NCBI RefSeq assembly: GCF_018967845.1
Contig: NZ_JAHLZZ010000001.1
Coordinates: 3,658,001-3,722,000 of the forward strand
Source of the DNA: Hymenobacter siberiensis
Lineage (GTDB): Bacteria > Bacteroidota > Bacteroidia > Cytophagales > Hymenobacteraceae
DNA length: 64,000 nt
Reading direction: 5' to 3'
Under the pieces are notes generated by a model, which was not told where the DNA came from, searched no databases, and worked only from the letters and a program-made list of their open reading frames with translations. Shown piece after piece: positions 1 to 7,986 of this stretch; positions within the stretch are counted from its first letter, which is position 1; every line of letters begins with the position of its first letter. The position numbers and the translations under genes are program-made.

Positions 1-1002
1 ATCGGCTACTTCGATGAGGTGCAGGATTATATGCGCGGCAAGCTGGGTGTGGCCAAAGACAAAAAGCCCAGCCTGGTGAGCCTCTCCGACTACGTCGACA
101 ACGGCGACGCGGAGGCGCGCGTGAGCAGCAGCACCAGCAACCGCATTGCCGTGATTTACGCCGAGGGCGACATCGTGACCGGCAAGGGCTCCGACGATAA
201 CATCGGCAGCACCAAGTTTGCCGAAGCCATCCGCAAGGCCCGGCTCGATGAGAAAGTGAAGGCCGTGGTGCTGCGCATCAACTCGCCGGGCGGCTCGTCG
301 CTGGCCTCGGACATCATCTACCGCGAAGTGCTGCTAACCAAAAAGGTGAAGCCGATTATCGCCAGCATGAGCGACGTGGCGGCTTCCGGCGGCTACTACA
401 TTGCCATGGCCTGCGATACCATCGTGGCCCACCCGAACACGATTACGGGCTCCATTGGCGTGTTTGGCGTGCTGCCCAACATCCAGCCGCTGCTGGCCGA
501 CAAGCTGGGCATCACCGTGGACCGCGTGACGACGGGCAAGTTCTCGGACCTGCCCACCATCACGCGCCCGCTCACCGACTTCGAGAAGCGCACTTTGCAG
601 GAGGAGGTGAACCGCATCTACGCCGACTTTACCAGCAAGGCCGCCCTGGGCCGCCATATGCCCCTGGAGCGCCTGCGCCGCCTGGCCTCGGGCCGCGTCT
701 GGAGCGGCCTCGAAGCCAAAAACAACGGCCTCGTGGACGTACTCGGCGACTACCAGGACGCGCTCAACATTGCCGCCGCCCGCGCCCACCTCAAAGCCGA
801 CGACTATTACGTGCAGCGCCTGCCCCGCCAGAAATCGGCGCTGGAAGGCTTCATTTCCATGTTCAGCGACGACGATGCGGCCAAAACCCGCGCCATCAAG
901 ACCGAGCTGGGGCCGCTGTACCCCGCCTACGCCCAGTACCAGCAACTGATGCAGATGCGCGGCGTGCAGGCCCGCCTGCCGTATTCGCTGGATATCCAGT
1001 AG
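1..1002 (+). CDS. sppA: Signal peptide peptidase SppA (3' part, cut by window start)
   Basis: C-terminal 333 residues of a 67K-type SppA, a membrane-bound serine protease that degrades cleaved signal peptides. The frame is open from base 1, so the true start lies upstream. The catalytic serine is in the motif SDVAASGGYYIAMA (Ser at visible residue 129), followed by the family block TGSIGVFG. The catalytic lysine of this type sits in the N-terminal half and is not visible here. The gene ends at a TAG, and an inverted repeat follows. Family assignment is confident; only the 5' part is missing. Confidence 0.93.
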   Translation: MGYFDEVQDYMRGKLGVAKDKKPSLVSLSDYVDNGDAEARVSSSTSNRIAVIYAEGDIVTGKGSDDNIGSTKFAEAIRKARLDEKVKAVVLRINSPGGSSLASDIIYREVLLTKKVKPIIASMSDVAASGGYYIAMACDTIVAHPNTITGSIGVFGVLPNIQPLLADKLGITVDRVTTGKFSDLPTITRPLTDFEKRTLQEEVNRIYADFTSKAALGRHMPLERLRRLASGRVWSGLEAKNNGLVDVLGDYQDALNIAAARAHLKADDYYVQRLPRQKSALEGFISMFSDDDAAKTRAIKTELGPLYPAYAQYQQLMQMRGVQARLPYSLDIQ

Positions 1003-1034
1003 TTTATTTCATCATTTGTCATCCTGACTCGGCT

Positions 1035-1119
1035 GTCATCCTGAGCGCAGCGAAGGACCTTATCACGCCAGAATACTTTGTTCAGCCGTGAGAAGGTCCT
1101 TCGCTATGCTCAGGGTGAC
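1035..1119. repeat. Intergenic inverted repeat, GTCATCCTGAGCGCAGC family
   Basis: Imperfect inverted repeat with arms at 1035-1060 and 1094-1119 separated by about 33 bases. The left arm begins GTCATCCTGAGCGCAGCGAA and the right arm is close to its reverse complement. Related elements lie at 16543, 36778, 38011, 42122 and, more distantly, 63574. It fills the gap between sppA and the phosphorylase gene and may act as a transcript-end hairpin. Confidence 0.75.
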
Positions 1120-1140
1120 CGTTTTTTTCCTACCCCACCA

Positions 1141-1962
1141 ATGCTCCAACACCTCCAAGAAGCCGCCGCCTACATCAAAGCCAGCTCCCAGGCCTTCCAG
1201 CCCGAAACGGGCATCATCCTCGGTACCGGGCTGGGCGCGCTGGCGAATGAAGTCGACGTTGAATACGAAATCAACTACGCTGACATCCCGCATTTCCCCC
1301 TCAGCACCGTGGAAAGCCACGCCGGCCGGCTGCTGCTGGGCCGCATGGGCGGCAAAAAAGTAGCCGTGCTGCAAGGCCGTTTCCACTACTACGAGGGCTA
1401 CACCATGCAGCAGGTGGCCATACCCGTGCGCGTGCTCAAGCTGCTGGGCATTGCCCGCCTACTGGTGAGCAACGCCGCCGGCGGCCTCAACCCCGATTTC
1501 AATCTCGCTGATTTGATGCTAATTGACGACCACATCAACCTGCAACCCGGCAACCCGCTCATCGGGGCCAACCTCGACGAAATGGGTCCGCGCTTCCCGG
1601 ATATGTTCGCGCCCTACAATGCCGACCTGCTCCGCCGGGCCGAAGCCGCCGCCCAGGCGCTGGGGCAGGCCGGCACCACCCGGCGCGGCGTGTACGCCAG
1701 CGTGCCCGGCCCCATGCTCGAAACCCCCGCCGAATACCGCTACCTGCGCACCATCGGGGCCGATGCCGTGGGCATGAGCACGGTGCCGGAGGTGATAGCT
1801 GCCCGCCACCTGGGCCTGCCGGTGCTGGCCGTGTCGGTCATCACCGATTTGTGCGCCCCCGGCCACCTCAAGCCCGTGGTGCTGGCCGACATTTTCGCTG
1901 CCGCCGGCGCGGCCGAGCCCCGCCTCACAGCCCTGATAAAGGCCGTGGTGGCGGGCTTGTAG
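1141..1962 (+). CDS. Purine nucleoside phosphorylase
   Basis: 273-aa trimeric-type purine nucleoside phosphorylase, which cleaves inosine, guanosine or their deoxy forms with phosphate to give the free base (purine salvage, cytosol). Visible family motifs are the phosphate loop ILGTGLGALA, LQGRFHYYEGY, SNAAGGLN and VGMSTVPEVIAA. I chose ATG 1141 because the family starts just before this point and the open frame upstream (from 1078) runs through the inverted repeat at 1035-1119. The gene stands alone and is followed by another long inverted repeat. Confidence 0.93.
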   Translation: MLQHLQEAAAYIKASSQAFQPETGIILGTGLGALANEVDVEYEINYADIPHFPLSTVESHAGRLLLGRMGGKKVAVLQGRFHYYEGYTMQQVAIPVRVLKLLGIARLLVSNAAGGLNPDFNLADLMLIDDHINLQPGNPLIGANLDEMGPRFPDMFAPYNADLLRRAEAAAQALGQAGTTRRGVYASVPGPMLETPAEYRYLRTIGADAVGMSTVPEVIAARHLGLPVLAVSVITDLCAPGHLKPVVLADIFAAAGAAEPRLTALIKAVVAGL

Positions 1963-2040
1963 CTTGTAGCACATGCTTCAGCTTGTGCGTCGTTGAACGG
2001 CCGGTCACTTACCGGCACAAGCTGAAGCATATGCTACAAG
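1963..2040. repeat. Long inverted repeat between convergent genes
   Basis: Arms of 26 bases at 1963-1988 and 2015-2040, differing at one position, with a 26-base spacer. The left arm begins CTTGTAGCACATGCTTCAGC. It lies directly between the 3' ends of the phosphorylase gene (+) and the DUF4249 gene (-), so it could form a terminator hairpin for both. Confidence 0.75.
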
Positions 2041-2043
2041 TCC

Positions 2044-2904
2044 TTATTTCGCTATGATCTTCTGGGCGGTGGCGCCGCTCAGCACGCCGAAGATGCCGAT
2101 GCCGCCCTGCACGTTGCCATAAATGGCGGACGGCTGAGCAAAGGGGTTGCCGTTGGCCTGGCGCGCGTCGCGCACCGATTGCCGGAAGCGGTACATGGCC
2201 CGCTCGGTGTGGTAGAGCGTGGCCGTAACGGTATCGCCGGGGTGGAAGCGGTAGCTGGTGCCCAGCACGAATTCCTGGCCGTTGAGCAGCCGGTCTTCTA
2301 CCGACATGTCCATTTCCGGGCTTTTGAGCAGGGCTCCCTTGGCGGGGTTGCCCTTGTGCAGCTGCAGGCGGTAACAGTCGTCGAGCGGGGCCGGGTCGCG
2401 GAAGCTGGTGAGGAAAAGGGCCTTGCGCTCGGAGCCGGTTTTGTCGTTGAACTGGTAGCTCACCGAGTCGATGGGCACGGGGGCCAGCATGGTGGTGGTG
2501 GCGGTGGCATGGCGGCCTTTGGTGTCCACCACGTCGAGCTTGAATACGTCGCCGGCTTTGGCCACCAGCGGGTCGCGGCCGATGTGGGAGTGGAATTTCA
2601 CGCCCGAAGTGGTGTCAACCAGCGCCCGGTAATTGGGGTTGAAGGCCAGCGGCACCAGCGTGCCGTTGGGCATGGTGAGCGTAACGGTGACATCGGTGGG
2701 CACCTGCGGCAGCACGACGCTGATGTAGGGCACCGACGTGGTGACAACCAGCTCCGGCACCTTGCCCGGCTGCAGGTAGCATTCCACCACCAAATCGGAT
2801 GAGAAAGCCGGCAGCGGCACGTTGATGTCGTTTTGCAGCTTGCCGCAACCGGCCAGCACCAGCAGGACACTACCAAAAACAAGCCGGTTCATCTTCCTTT
2901 TCAT
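2044..2904 (-). CDS. DUF4249-type outer-membrane lipoprotein
   Basis: 286-aa protein with a lipoprotein signal (hydrophobic run ending LVLAGCG, lipidated Cys near residue 22) and the DUF4249 pattern: a short N-terminal beta region with VVECYLQPGKVPELVVT and a C-terminal YGNVQGGIGIFGV block. DUF4249 proteins in Bacteroidetes are usually encoded next to a TonB-dependent receptor and are thought to be its surface partner; here the receptor gene is immediately upstream on the same strand. Start chosen at ATG 2904 (MKRKMNR...); ATG 2892 is also possible. The ligand is unknown. Confidence 0.85.
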   Translation of the reverse strand: MKRKMNRLVFGSVLLVLAGCGKLQNDINVPLPAFSSDLVVECYLQPGKVPELVVTTSVPYISVVLPQVPTDVTVTLTMPNGTLVPLAFNPNYRALVDTTSGVKFHSHIGRDPLVAKAGDVFKLDVVDTKGRHATATTTMLAPVPIDSVSYQFNDKTGSERKALFLTSFRDPAPLDDCYRLQLHKGNPAKGALLKSPEMDMSVEDRLLNGQEFVLGTSYRFHPGDTVTATLYHTERAMYRFRQSVRDARQANGNPFAQPSAIYGNVQGGIGIFGVLSGATAQKIIAK

Positions 2905-2948
2905 AAAAAATGCTGTTAAAAACACTCATAAAAAAACCCTGCAATACC

Positions 2949-2994
2949 GTCCACAAAATCCGTGGAATCCGCTAAAATCCGCGCTAATCCGTGG
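2949..2994 (-). repeat. Dispersed CCACGGATTAGCGCGG repeat, copy 1
   Basis: Read on the minus strand this stretch begins CCACGGATTAGCGCGGATTT and ends in TTTTGTGGAC. The same text, with small changes, lies at 35869-35915 just after dnaK. In both places the repeat begins directly after a stop codon, here the TGA of the TonB-dependent receptor. Confidence 0.8.
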
Positions 2995-5355
2995 TCAGAA
3001 GCGGAAATTATACGTCAGCGACGGGATGACCGGAAACAGCGACACCTGCTTAGCCTGGAAGCCCGTGGTGCGGCCGCTGGCATTGTCCTTCACGGTATCA
3101 AAAAACACGAAGTAGGCGTTGCGACGGTTATAGGCGTTGTAGATGCTCAGGGTGAGGTCCTGGTCGCGCCGGGCGCCGATTTTGTACACCACGCCGAGGT
3201 CGAGGCGGTGGTACGGGATGAGGCGGTAGGAATTGCGGTCGGGGTACACGGGCACCGGGCGCGGGTCGATGCCTACGCTGGAGCCCGGAATATCCTGCAC
3301 CCCAAACCGGCCCAGCGGCAGCGTGGTCAGGTTACCCGAGGTATAAATAAAGCTGGCTGTGAGGCTGATACGGGTATTGAGCTTGTGTATTACTACCACA
3401 GTCAAATTGTGGCGGCGGTCGTAGTTGGGGTGGAAATCCTGGCCGCCGTTCACGCCATTGGTGCCATTCTGGGGCTGAAAATTGCGCCAGCTCCAGGCCA
3501 GGGTGTAGCCAATCCAGCCGGTGGTTTTGCCGGTTTTCTTCTCCAGATAAAGCTCGTTGCCATAGGCCCAGCTCTTACCGAAAATGAATTCCTGGTCCAA
3601 ATCGGGGTTCACGAACAGCTGCGCGCCATCCCGAAAATCGACCTGATTGCGGCCCCACTTATAATACACCTCATTGGTGAGCAAGTACTTGCCACCGCCC
3701 AGCAGGAAGCTTGCCCCCCCGCTCACCTGCTGCGACTGCTGCGGCTTCACCGACAGCCGCGAGGGGTACCAGATATCAGTGGGCAGCGACGCGCCCGAAT
3801 TCGTGACCAGGTGCACGTACTGGTACATCATGGCGTAGTTGAGCTTGAACGACGTCTTATCGTTCAGGGCGTAGCGGGCGGCGGCGCGGGGCTCCAGGCC
3901 GCCGTACTGGTTGGTGCCGCTGCGGAAACCGGTCAGGCGCAGGCCGCCTTCGAGCTGGAGCTTGTCGGTGGCCTTGTAATTATCGGAGGCGTAAACGGCC
4001 CCATCGAGGGCATCGTACCGCACGTCGGAACCGATGTCGAGGCGGCCATCGCCGGTGCTGGCGCTGAGGCGGCCCACGCCGAAGTGGTGCTGCGTAAACA
4101 TGGCCCCGGTCTTAATCTGGTGCCGGTCGTTGGGCATGTACTCGAAGTCGGTGCGCCCGGTGTAGTCCGTGATTTGCGAGCCCAGGTTGAAGCTGAACAC
4201 GTTGGCCAACTGGTTGGTAAGCGTGTATTTGTAATCCGACACCGACACGGTAGTATTCACGAACAGCTTGGGCGAAAAAGTGTGGTTCCAGCGCAGCGAG
4301 CCGAGGGTATTGCCCCACTGGAAGCTGAATTTGAAGCCGTTCGGGCTGCTGAAGCCGAAGATGTCGCGGCCCAGATAGCCGGTTAGAAACACCTGGTCTT
4401 TCTCGCCGAGGGTATAATTGGCCTTGGCGTTGAGGTCATAGAAATAGTAGTCGGGAATGGGGCTGTAGTCCTCCTTGCCCTCGTTGGCCTTGTTGAGCGC
4501 CCGCGTGAAAATGTCGAAGTACGTGCGCCGCCCACTCACGATGAACGAACCTTTGCCCTTATTAATTGGCCCCTCGTAGGTAAGGCGCGACGAAATCAAG
4601 CCCACGCCGCCGGTGGCCACGTAGTGCTGACGGTCGCCCTCGCGCAGCTTCACATCTACCACCGACGACAGCCGCCCGCCAAACTGCGCCGGGAAACCCG
4701 ATTTGTAGAGGTCCACGCTCTGGACGGCATCGGAGTTAAAAACCGAAAACAGCCCGAACAAGTGATTGGGGTTGTACACCAACGTGTTATCAACCAGCAC
4801 CAGGTTCTGGTCGGCCGAGCCGCCGCGCACAAACAGGCCGCTGGTGCCCTCGCCCCCACTCTGCACCCCGGGCTTTAGCTGCAGCGTTTTCAGAATATCG
4901 ACCTCGCCAAACAAGGCCGGCAGCAACTTGGCCTCGTTGATGCTGAGGTGCTCGACGCCCATTTGCGTGGTTTTGAGCTTCTGCGCCAGGGTCACGGTGC
5001 CCTCCACCACCACTTCGCCCAGCTCGTTGCCGCTTTCTTCGAGGTTGAGGCTGATGCGCTGGTTTTTAGTCAAAGTCACCTCGCGGGTGATTTGCTGATA
5101 GCCGATGAAGGCGATTACCAGCTGATGGCGGCCCGCCGGCAAGCTCAGCGAGTAGTGGCCGAGCGAGTCGGCCGCCACGCCAGTTCCGAGGGCGGGCACG
5201 GCCACGCTGGCGCCGGGCAGGGTTTCGCCCCGCCCGCCGCGCACCGTGCCGCTGATGGTGAACCGCGCCGCCGTCTGGGACCAGCCGGCCCGGGGCCAAG
5301 CCAGTCCCAATATGAACAGTAATAAGTAGTAACGCCGGGAAAATCTAAAAATCAT
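2995..5355 (-). CDS. TonB-dependent receptor with carboxypeptidase-like regulatory domain
   Basis: 786-aa outer-membrane receptor. Order of parts: signal peptide (about 1-26), a CarboxypepD_reg-like domain (about 30-105; TISGTVRGGRGETLPGASVA), a plug domain (about 125-230; GTSGLFVRGGSADQNLVLVD), then a beta-barrel ending in the aromatic-terminal strand SLTYNFRF. Such receptors import substrates with energy from TonB-ExbBD. The downstream DUF4249 lipoprotein gene is the usual partner. ATG 5355 is preferred because it begins the signal peptide; the open frame extends further upstream (to 5511) into the thioredoxin gene but has no signal-like start. Substrate cannot be told from sequence. Confidence 0.93.
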   Translation of the reverse strand: MIFRFSRRYYLLLFILGLAWPRAGWSQTAARFTISGTVRGGRGETLPGASVAVPALGTGVAADSLGHYSLSLPAGRHQLVIAFIGYQQITREVTLTKNQRISLNLEESGNELGEVVVEGTVTLAQKLKTTQMGVEHLSINEAKLLPALFGEVDILKTLQLKPGVQSGGEGTSGLFVRGGSADQNLVLVDNTLVYNPNHLFGLFSVFNSDAVQSVDLYKSGFPAQFGGRLSSVVDVKLREGDRQHYVATGGVGLISSRLTYEGPINKGKGSFIVSGRRTYFDIFTRALNKANEGKEDYSPIPDYYFYDLNAKANYTLGEKDQVFLTGYLGRDIFGFSSPNGFKFSFQWGNTLGSLRWNHTFSPKLFVNTTVSVSDYKYTLTNQLANVFSFNLGSQITDYTGRTDFEYMPNDRHQIKTGAMFTQHHFGVGRLSASTGDGRLDIGSDVRYDALDGAVYASDNYKATDKLQLEGGLRLTGFRSGTNQYGGLEPRAAARYALNDKTSFKLNYAMMYQYVHLVTNSGASLPTDIWYPSRLSVKPQQSQQVSGGASFLLGGGKYLLTNEVYYKWGRNQVDFRDGAQLFVNPDLDQEFIFGKSWAYGNELYLEKKTGKTTGWIGYTLAWSWRNFQPQNGTNGVNGGQDFHPNYDRRHNLTVVVIHKLNTRISLTASFIYTSGNLTTLPLGRFGVQDIPGSSVGIDPRPVPVYPDRNSYRLIPYHRLDLGVVYKIGARRDQDLTLSIYNAYNRRNAYFVFFDTVKDNASGRTTGFQAKQVSLFPVIPSLTYNFRF

Positions 5356-5377
5356 ACGGTAGCAATGGGAGAGCGCA

Positions 5378-5385
5378 CAAAGGTA
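5378..5385 (-). promoter_or_regulatory. Predicted Bacteroidetes -7 element for the TonB-dependent receptor
   Basis: On the minus strand the sequence TACCTTTG matches the Bacteroidetes sigma-A -7 consensus TAnnTTTG and lies 22 bases before ATG 5355. It supports that start over the longer open frame. Confidence 0.6.
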
Positions 5386-5441
5386 GCGTCCTCCCCAACG
5401 CCGGCATCCGCCGGATAGTTTAGCGCCCGCGCGCGCCCGGC

Positions 5442-5753
5442 CTACTTGCCCACGAACGGCTGCAAAGCCTGCGCAATCTGGGTGGCCGGCACCACGCCCG
5501 CCTGCCGCCACACCGGCTGCCCCTGATGAAACAGAATCAGCGTGGGAATGCTCTGCACGCGGTATTGCTGGGCCACGGCCTGGTTGCGGTCCACATCAAT
5601 TTTAATGATGCGCACCTTGCCGCCGTGCTGAGCCGCCACCTGCTCCAGAATGGGGGCCATGGTTTTGCAGGGGCCGCACCAGGTGGCAAAAAAATCGACC
5701 AGCACCGGCATTCCGGGGCTATTGATGAGTTCGGGAAAAGACTTGCGAGGCAT
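5442..5753 (-). CDS. trxA: Thioredoxin
   Basis: 103-aa single-domain thioredoxin, a cytosolic disulfide reductase. The active site is TWCGPC with cysteines 26 and 29, the cis-proline is in SIPTLILF, and length matches the family. No signal peptide, so not a periplasmic resA/tlpA-type protein. It lies upstream of the TonB receptor gene on the same strand but about 90 bases away, with a promoter-like element between them, so the two are probably independent. Confidence 0.95.
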   Translation of the reverse strand: MPRKSFPELINSPGMPVLVDFFATWCGPCKTMAPILEQVAAQHGGKVRIIKIDVDRNQAVAQQYRVQSIPTLILFHQGQPVWRQAGVVPATQIAQALQPFVGK

Positions 5754-5805
5754 GATGCGTAACGGTTAAGCGAGAATTCAGGACTTCTGACCTGACTATA
5801 ACGCA

Positions 5806-5832
5806 AAAAGCCCGGCGCGGGGCCGGGCTTTT
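5806..5832 (-). terminator. Hairpin terminator downstream of the 149-aa exported protein
   Basis: Inverted repeat AAAAGCCCGGC...GCCGGGCTTTT with a 5-base loop, A-rich on one side and T-rich on the other, as in an intrinsic terminator. It lies between the end of the gene at 5859 and the start of thioredoxin, both on the minus strand. Confidence 0.8.
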
Positions 5833-5858
5833 GAATTTTGCGGTCGGAACCGGCTCAG

Positions 5859-6308
5859 CTACTTGTTAATAATCGTCATATCATTGGCCACTTCGGGAAT
5901 CATGAACCGGCCACCCACGGCTTTCAGGCCCTTCACGCGGCATTCCCAGGTGTAGCGGCCGGGGATGGCGCTGGCTGCTTCCCCGGTTTCAGCCTTGAAA
6001 TATTCGGGGTCGGAGGGGTCGGTGGGAAAAAGCACGTCTACACCGGTCTGGCCTTTGGCCAACTCCTTCACCAGCAGATAGTCTTTGCCGGTTTTTTCGC
6101 TATGCACAATAAAATTGGCCGTGTAAGGACCAAGCTGGCCGTATTTATCCAGGATGCCCAGCTTGATTTGGGCGGTAGTACTCACCATCCAGGTTTGCGC
6201 GTGGGCAGCCGGGGCCGGCCCCAGCAGCAGCAACATCATCAGCGCACCGCCCAGCCAGCCGGCCAGCGGCCACTGTTTGAGCTGTAAAAATGAGGGTACA
6301 GTTATCAT
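5859..6308 (-). CDS. Exported protein of unknown function (149 aa)
   Basis: Small protein with a signal peptide (hydrophobic run GGALMMLLLLGPAPA, cleavage probably after AHA-Q at about residue 37). The mature part is about 110 residues and contains VLFPTDPSDPEYFKAE and RYTWECRVKG. I do not recognise a family. ATG 6308 was chosen because it begins the signal peptide; the open frame starts earlier (6386) without a plausible leader. It stands alone with a hairpin terminator after it. Confidence 0.7.
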   Translation of the reverse strand: MITVPSFLQLKQWPLAGWLGGALMMLLLLGPAPAAHAQTWMVSTTAQIKLGILDKYGQLGPYTANFIVHSEKTGKDYLLVKELAKGQTGVDVLFPTDPSDPEYFKAETGEAASAIPGRYTWECRVKGLKAVGGRFMIPEVANDMTIINK

Positions 6309-6536
6309 CACGGTTAAAAGATTTGGAGAAAAATGGTGAAACGCGGCTGAACAGAACGGGTAGTAATATGCAAAACCACCGCACATTACTGGCTAAGATA
6401 GTACGCCGATAACGAATCCGCAACTTGCAGCGGGCGAATCCTGTTGGGGTTTAAGACAAACTGTTCAAGCTTGACTACTATCTGCGCAATGCCCAGGCCA
6501 CGCTCGCGGTCCGTCTCATGGCCACCCAATAATTCA

Positions 6537-6821
6537 ATGTCGGCCCCGACCGGCCACCGCTGCGGCCTCTGCGAGCGGGAGGTGCAATCGACCTCGCGCC
6601 ACCACCTCGTTCCGCGCGAAGAAGGCGGCAAGTACGGCCCCACCGTGGACTTGTGCCAGCCCTGCCACAGCAGCGTGCACCGCTTTCTGAGCAACCGCGC
6701 CCTGGCCCGGCAATATTCTTCGGTGGAAGCGCTGCGGGCGGCCGAAGAGCTGCAAACCTACCTGCGCTGGATTCGGAGGCAGCGCGTGGAGCGCATCAGC
6801 AACCGGCGCGGGCGGCGGTAG
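6537..6821 (+). CDS. Small HNH-type protein
   Basis: 94-aa protein with a compact HNH nuclease motif: a CGLCER zinc pair, the HNH core TSRHHLVPREEGGKY, and the second zinc pair LCQPCHSSVH. The two CxxC/CxxCH pairs and HH core fit the small stand-alone HNH family common in environmental bacteria, whose biological role is unclear. ATG 6537 starts just before the first zinc pair; the open frame extends upstream to 6444 without recognisable content. It is 42 bases before the next gene on the same strand. Confidence 0.75.
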   Translation: MSAPTGHRCGLCEREVQSTSRHHLVPREEGGKYGPTVDLCQPCHSSVHRFLSNRALARQYSSVEALRAAEELQTYLRWIRRQRVERISNRRGRR

Positions 6822-6863
6822 GCGGGATTGCCCCGCCCGGCATTTTTGACGGAGCTTTGCCGG

Positions 6864-7916
6864 ATGAACCGCTATTTCGTGCCTTTCGCGCAGCTTCGGC
6901 AGCAGCCTACTATTGTGGTGGATAGTGTGGGCCTTGGGGCCGTGCTCACGCTGGCGCACTGGCGCGGGGCGGCCACGCCCCCAGCCCTGCGCGACGACAC
7001 CAGCGCCGGCTCGGCCCTGCGGGCGCTGCACCAGCCCACCACGCCGGGCCTGGAGGCAGCAGCTGTCACGGCCAATCATTTTGATATCGACGGCTTTATC
7101 GGCGTATGGAGCCTGCTGAATAAAGGGCTGGCAATGAAGCACGAAGAACTACTGCGCATGGTGGCCGTGCTGGGCGACTTCCGCGAAATCGACCTGGCCC
7201 ACCCGCTGGCTGATGATGCACTAAAGCTGGTGTGCTGGCTGAATGCCGAAGAAAAGGCTCGGTTCTACGAGCCGTTCGGTGCGCCCGCCCGGCGCCGGCG
7301 CGAGGATGAGGCCTCGGCGGAGAAATTTGACTGGTTTCTGCCCCACTTCGCCGCAGTGCTGGAAAACCTGGCAACCGGCCGCGCCGCCTGGCAGCCCGAA
7401 TACGACCGGGTGCAGCGGGCGGCGGCCATTATTCGGAGCCACCAAACCACGCGGCAGGACTACCCCGAAATCGGACTGGCCGTGGTGCGCACGCCCGCGC
7501 CGCTGCCCTACTACGCCCTGTTCGGCCCCACCGCCGGCTACGACATCGTGCTGAGCCAGTACGAAGGCAACCGCTACGAGCTCGAATACAAATACACGAC
7601 TTGGATTGACCTGGCCAGCCGCCCTACCCTACCGCGCCTGCCGCTGGCCCCACTCGCAGCCCAACTCAACGCGCTGGAAACCAGTGGCAAAACCTGGGCC
7701 GCCGACGGAATTACCGATACCGGCCCGCTGCTGCGCCTCACCGGCCGAAAGCTCAGCAAAGCCGAGCGCTACGCCGACCCCGACGGCCGGCCAATTTATG
7801 CGTCGTCCATCGCGCCGGAGGTGCTGGAGCGGGAGGTAGTGGCGTTTTTCCGGGCGGGGTATGCCGGGGTTGAGGCGAAGAGCTACTGGAGTTGGGCTGA
7901 AGTGAAGGCTGTTTAG
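6864..7916 (+). CDS. Conserved-looking protein of unknown function (350 aa)
   Basis: Cytosolic-looking 350-aa protein with no signal or membrane segment. It opens MNRYFVPFAQLRQQPTIVVD and carries ANHFDIDGFIGVWSL at about residues 71-85, which recalls the DHH/DHD metal-binding loop of phosphoesterases, though I cannot confirm that. The C-terminal half has YEGNRYELEYKYTTW and ends in a tryptophan-rich KSYWSWAEVKAV. ATG 6864 is the most natural start. It follows the HNH gene closely and could be cotranscribed. It may belong to a DUF family, but I do not assign one. Confidence 0.7.
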   Translation: MNRYFVPFAQLRQQPTIVVDSVGLGAVLTLAHWRGAATPPALRDDTSAGSALRALHQPTTPGLEAAAVTANHFDIDGFIGVWSLLNKGLAMKHEELLRMVAVLGDFREIDLAHPLADDALKLVCWLNAEEKARFYEPFGAPARRRREDEASAEKFDWFLPHFAAVLENLATGRAAWQPEYDRVQRAAAIIRSHQTTRQDYPEIGLAVVRTPAPLPYYALFGPTAGYDIVLSQYEGNRYELEYKYTTWIDLASRPTLPRLPLAPLAAQLNALETSGKTWAADGITDTGPLLRLTGRKLSKAERYADPDGRPIYASSIAPEVLEREVVAFFRAGYAGVEAKSYWSWAEVKAV

Positions 7917-7918
7917 CG

Positions 7919-7982
7919 ACCGTGGACTCTGCGAGTCCGCGAGTTTGACCGTTCCCACGCGCGGACTCGCAGAGTCCACGGT
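7919..7982. repeat. Inverted repeat ACCGTGGACTC family, copy 1
   Basis: Perfect arms of 22 bases at 7919-7940 and 7961-7982 (left arm begins ACCGTGGACTCTGCGAGTCC). It separates two convergent genes (unknown 350-aa protein and sbcC). Nearly the same arms occur at 43538-43603. Confidence 0.85.
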
Positions 7983-7986
7983 ACAA

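Noticed and set aside
2962..4386. 474-codon open frame on the plus strand antisense to the TonB-dependent receptor
   Set aside because: It lies wholly opposite a clear receptor gene; its text is Val/Gly/His-rich with no motif, as expected from the mirror frame of GC-rich coding DNA.
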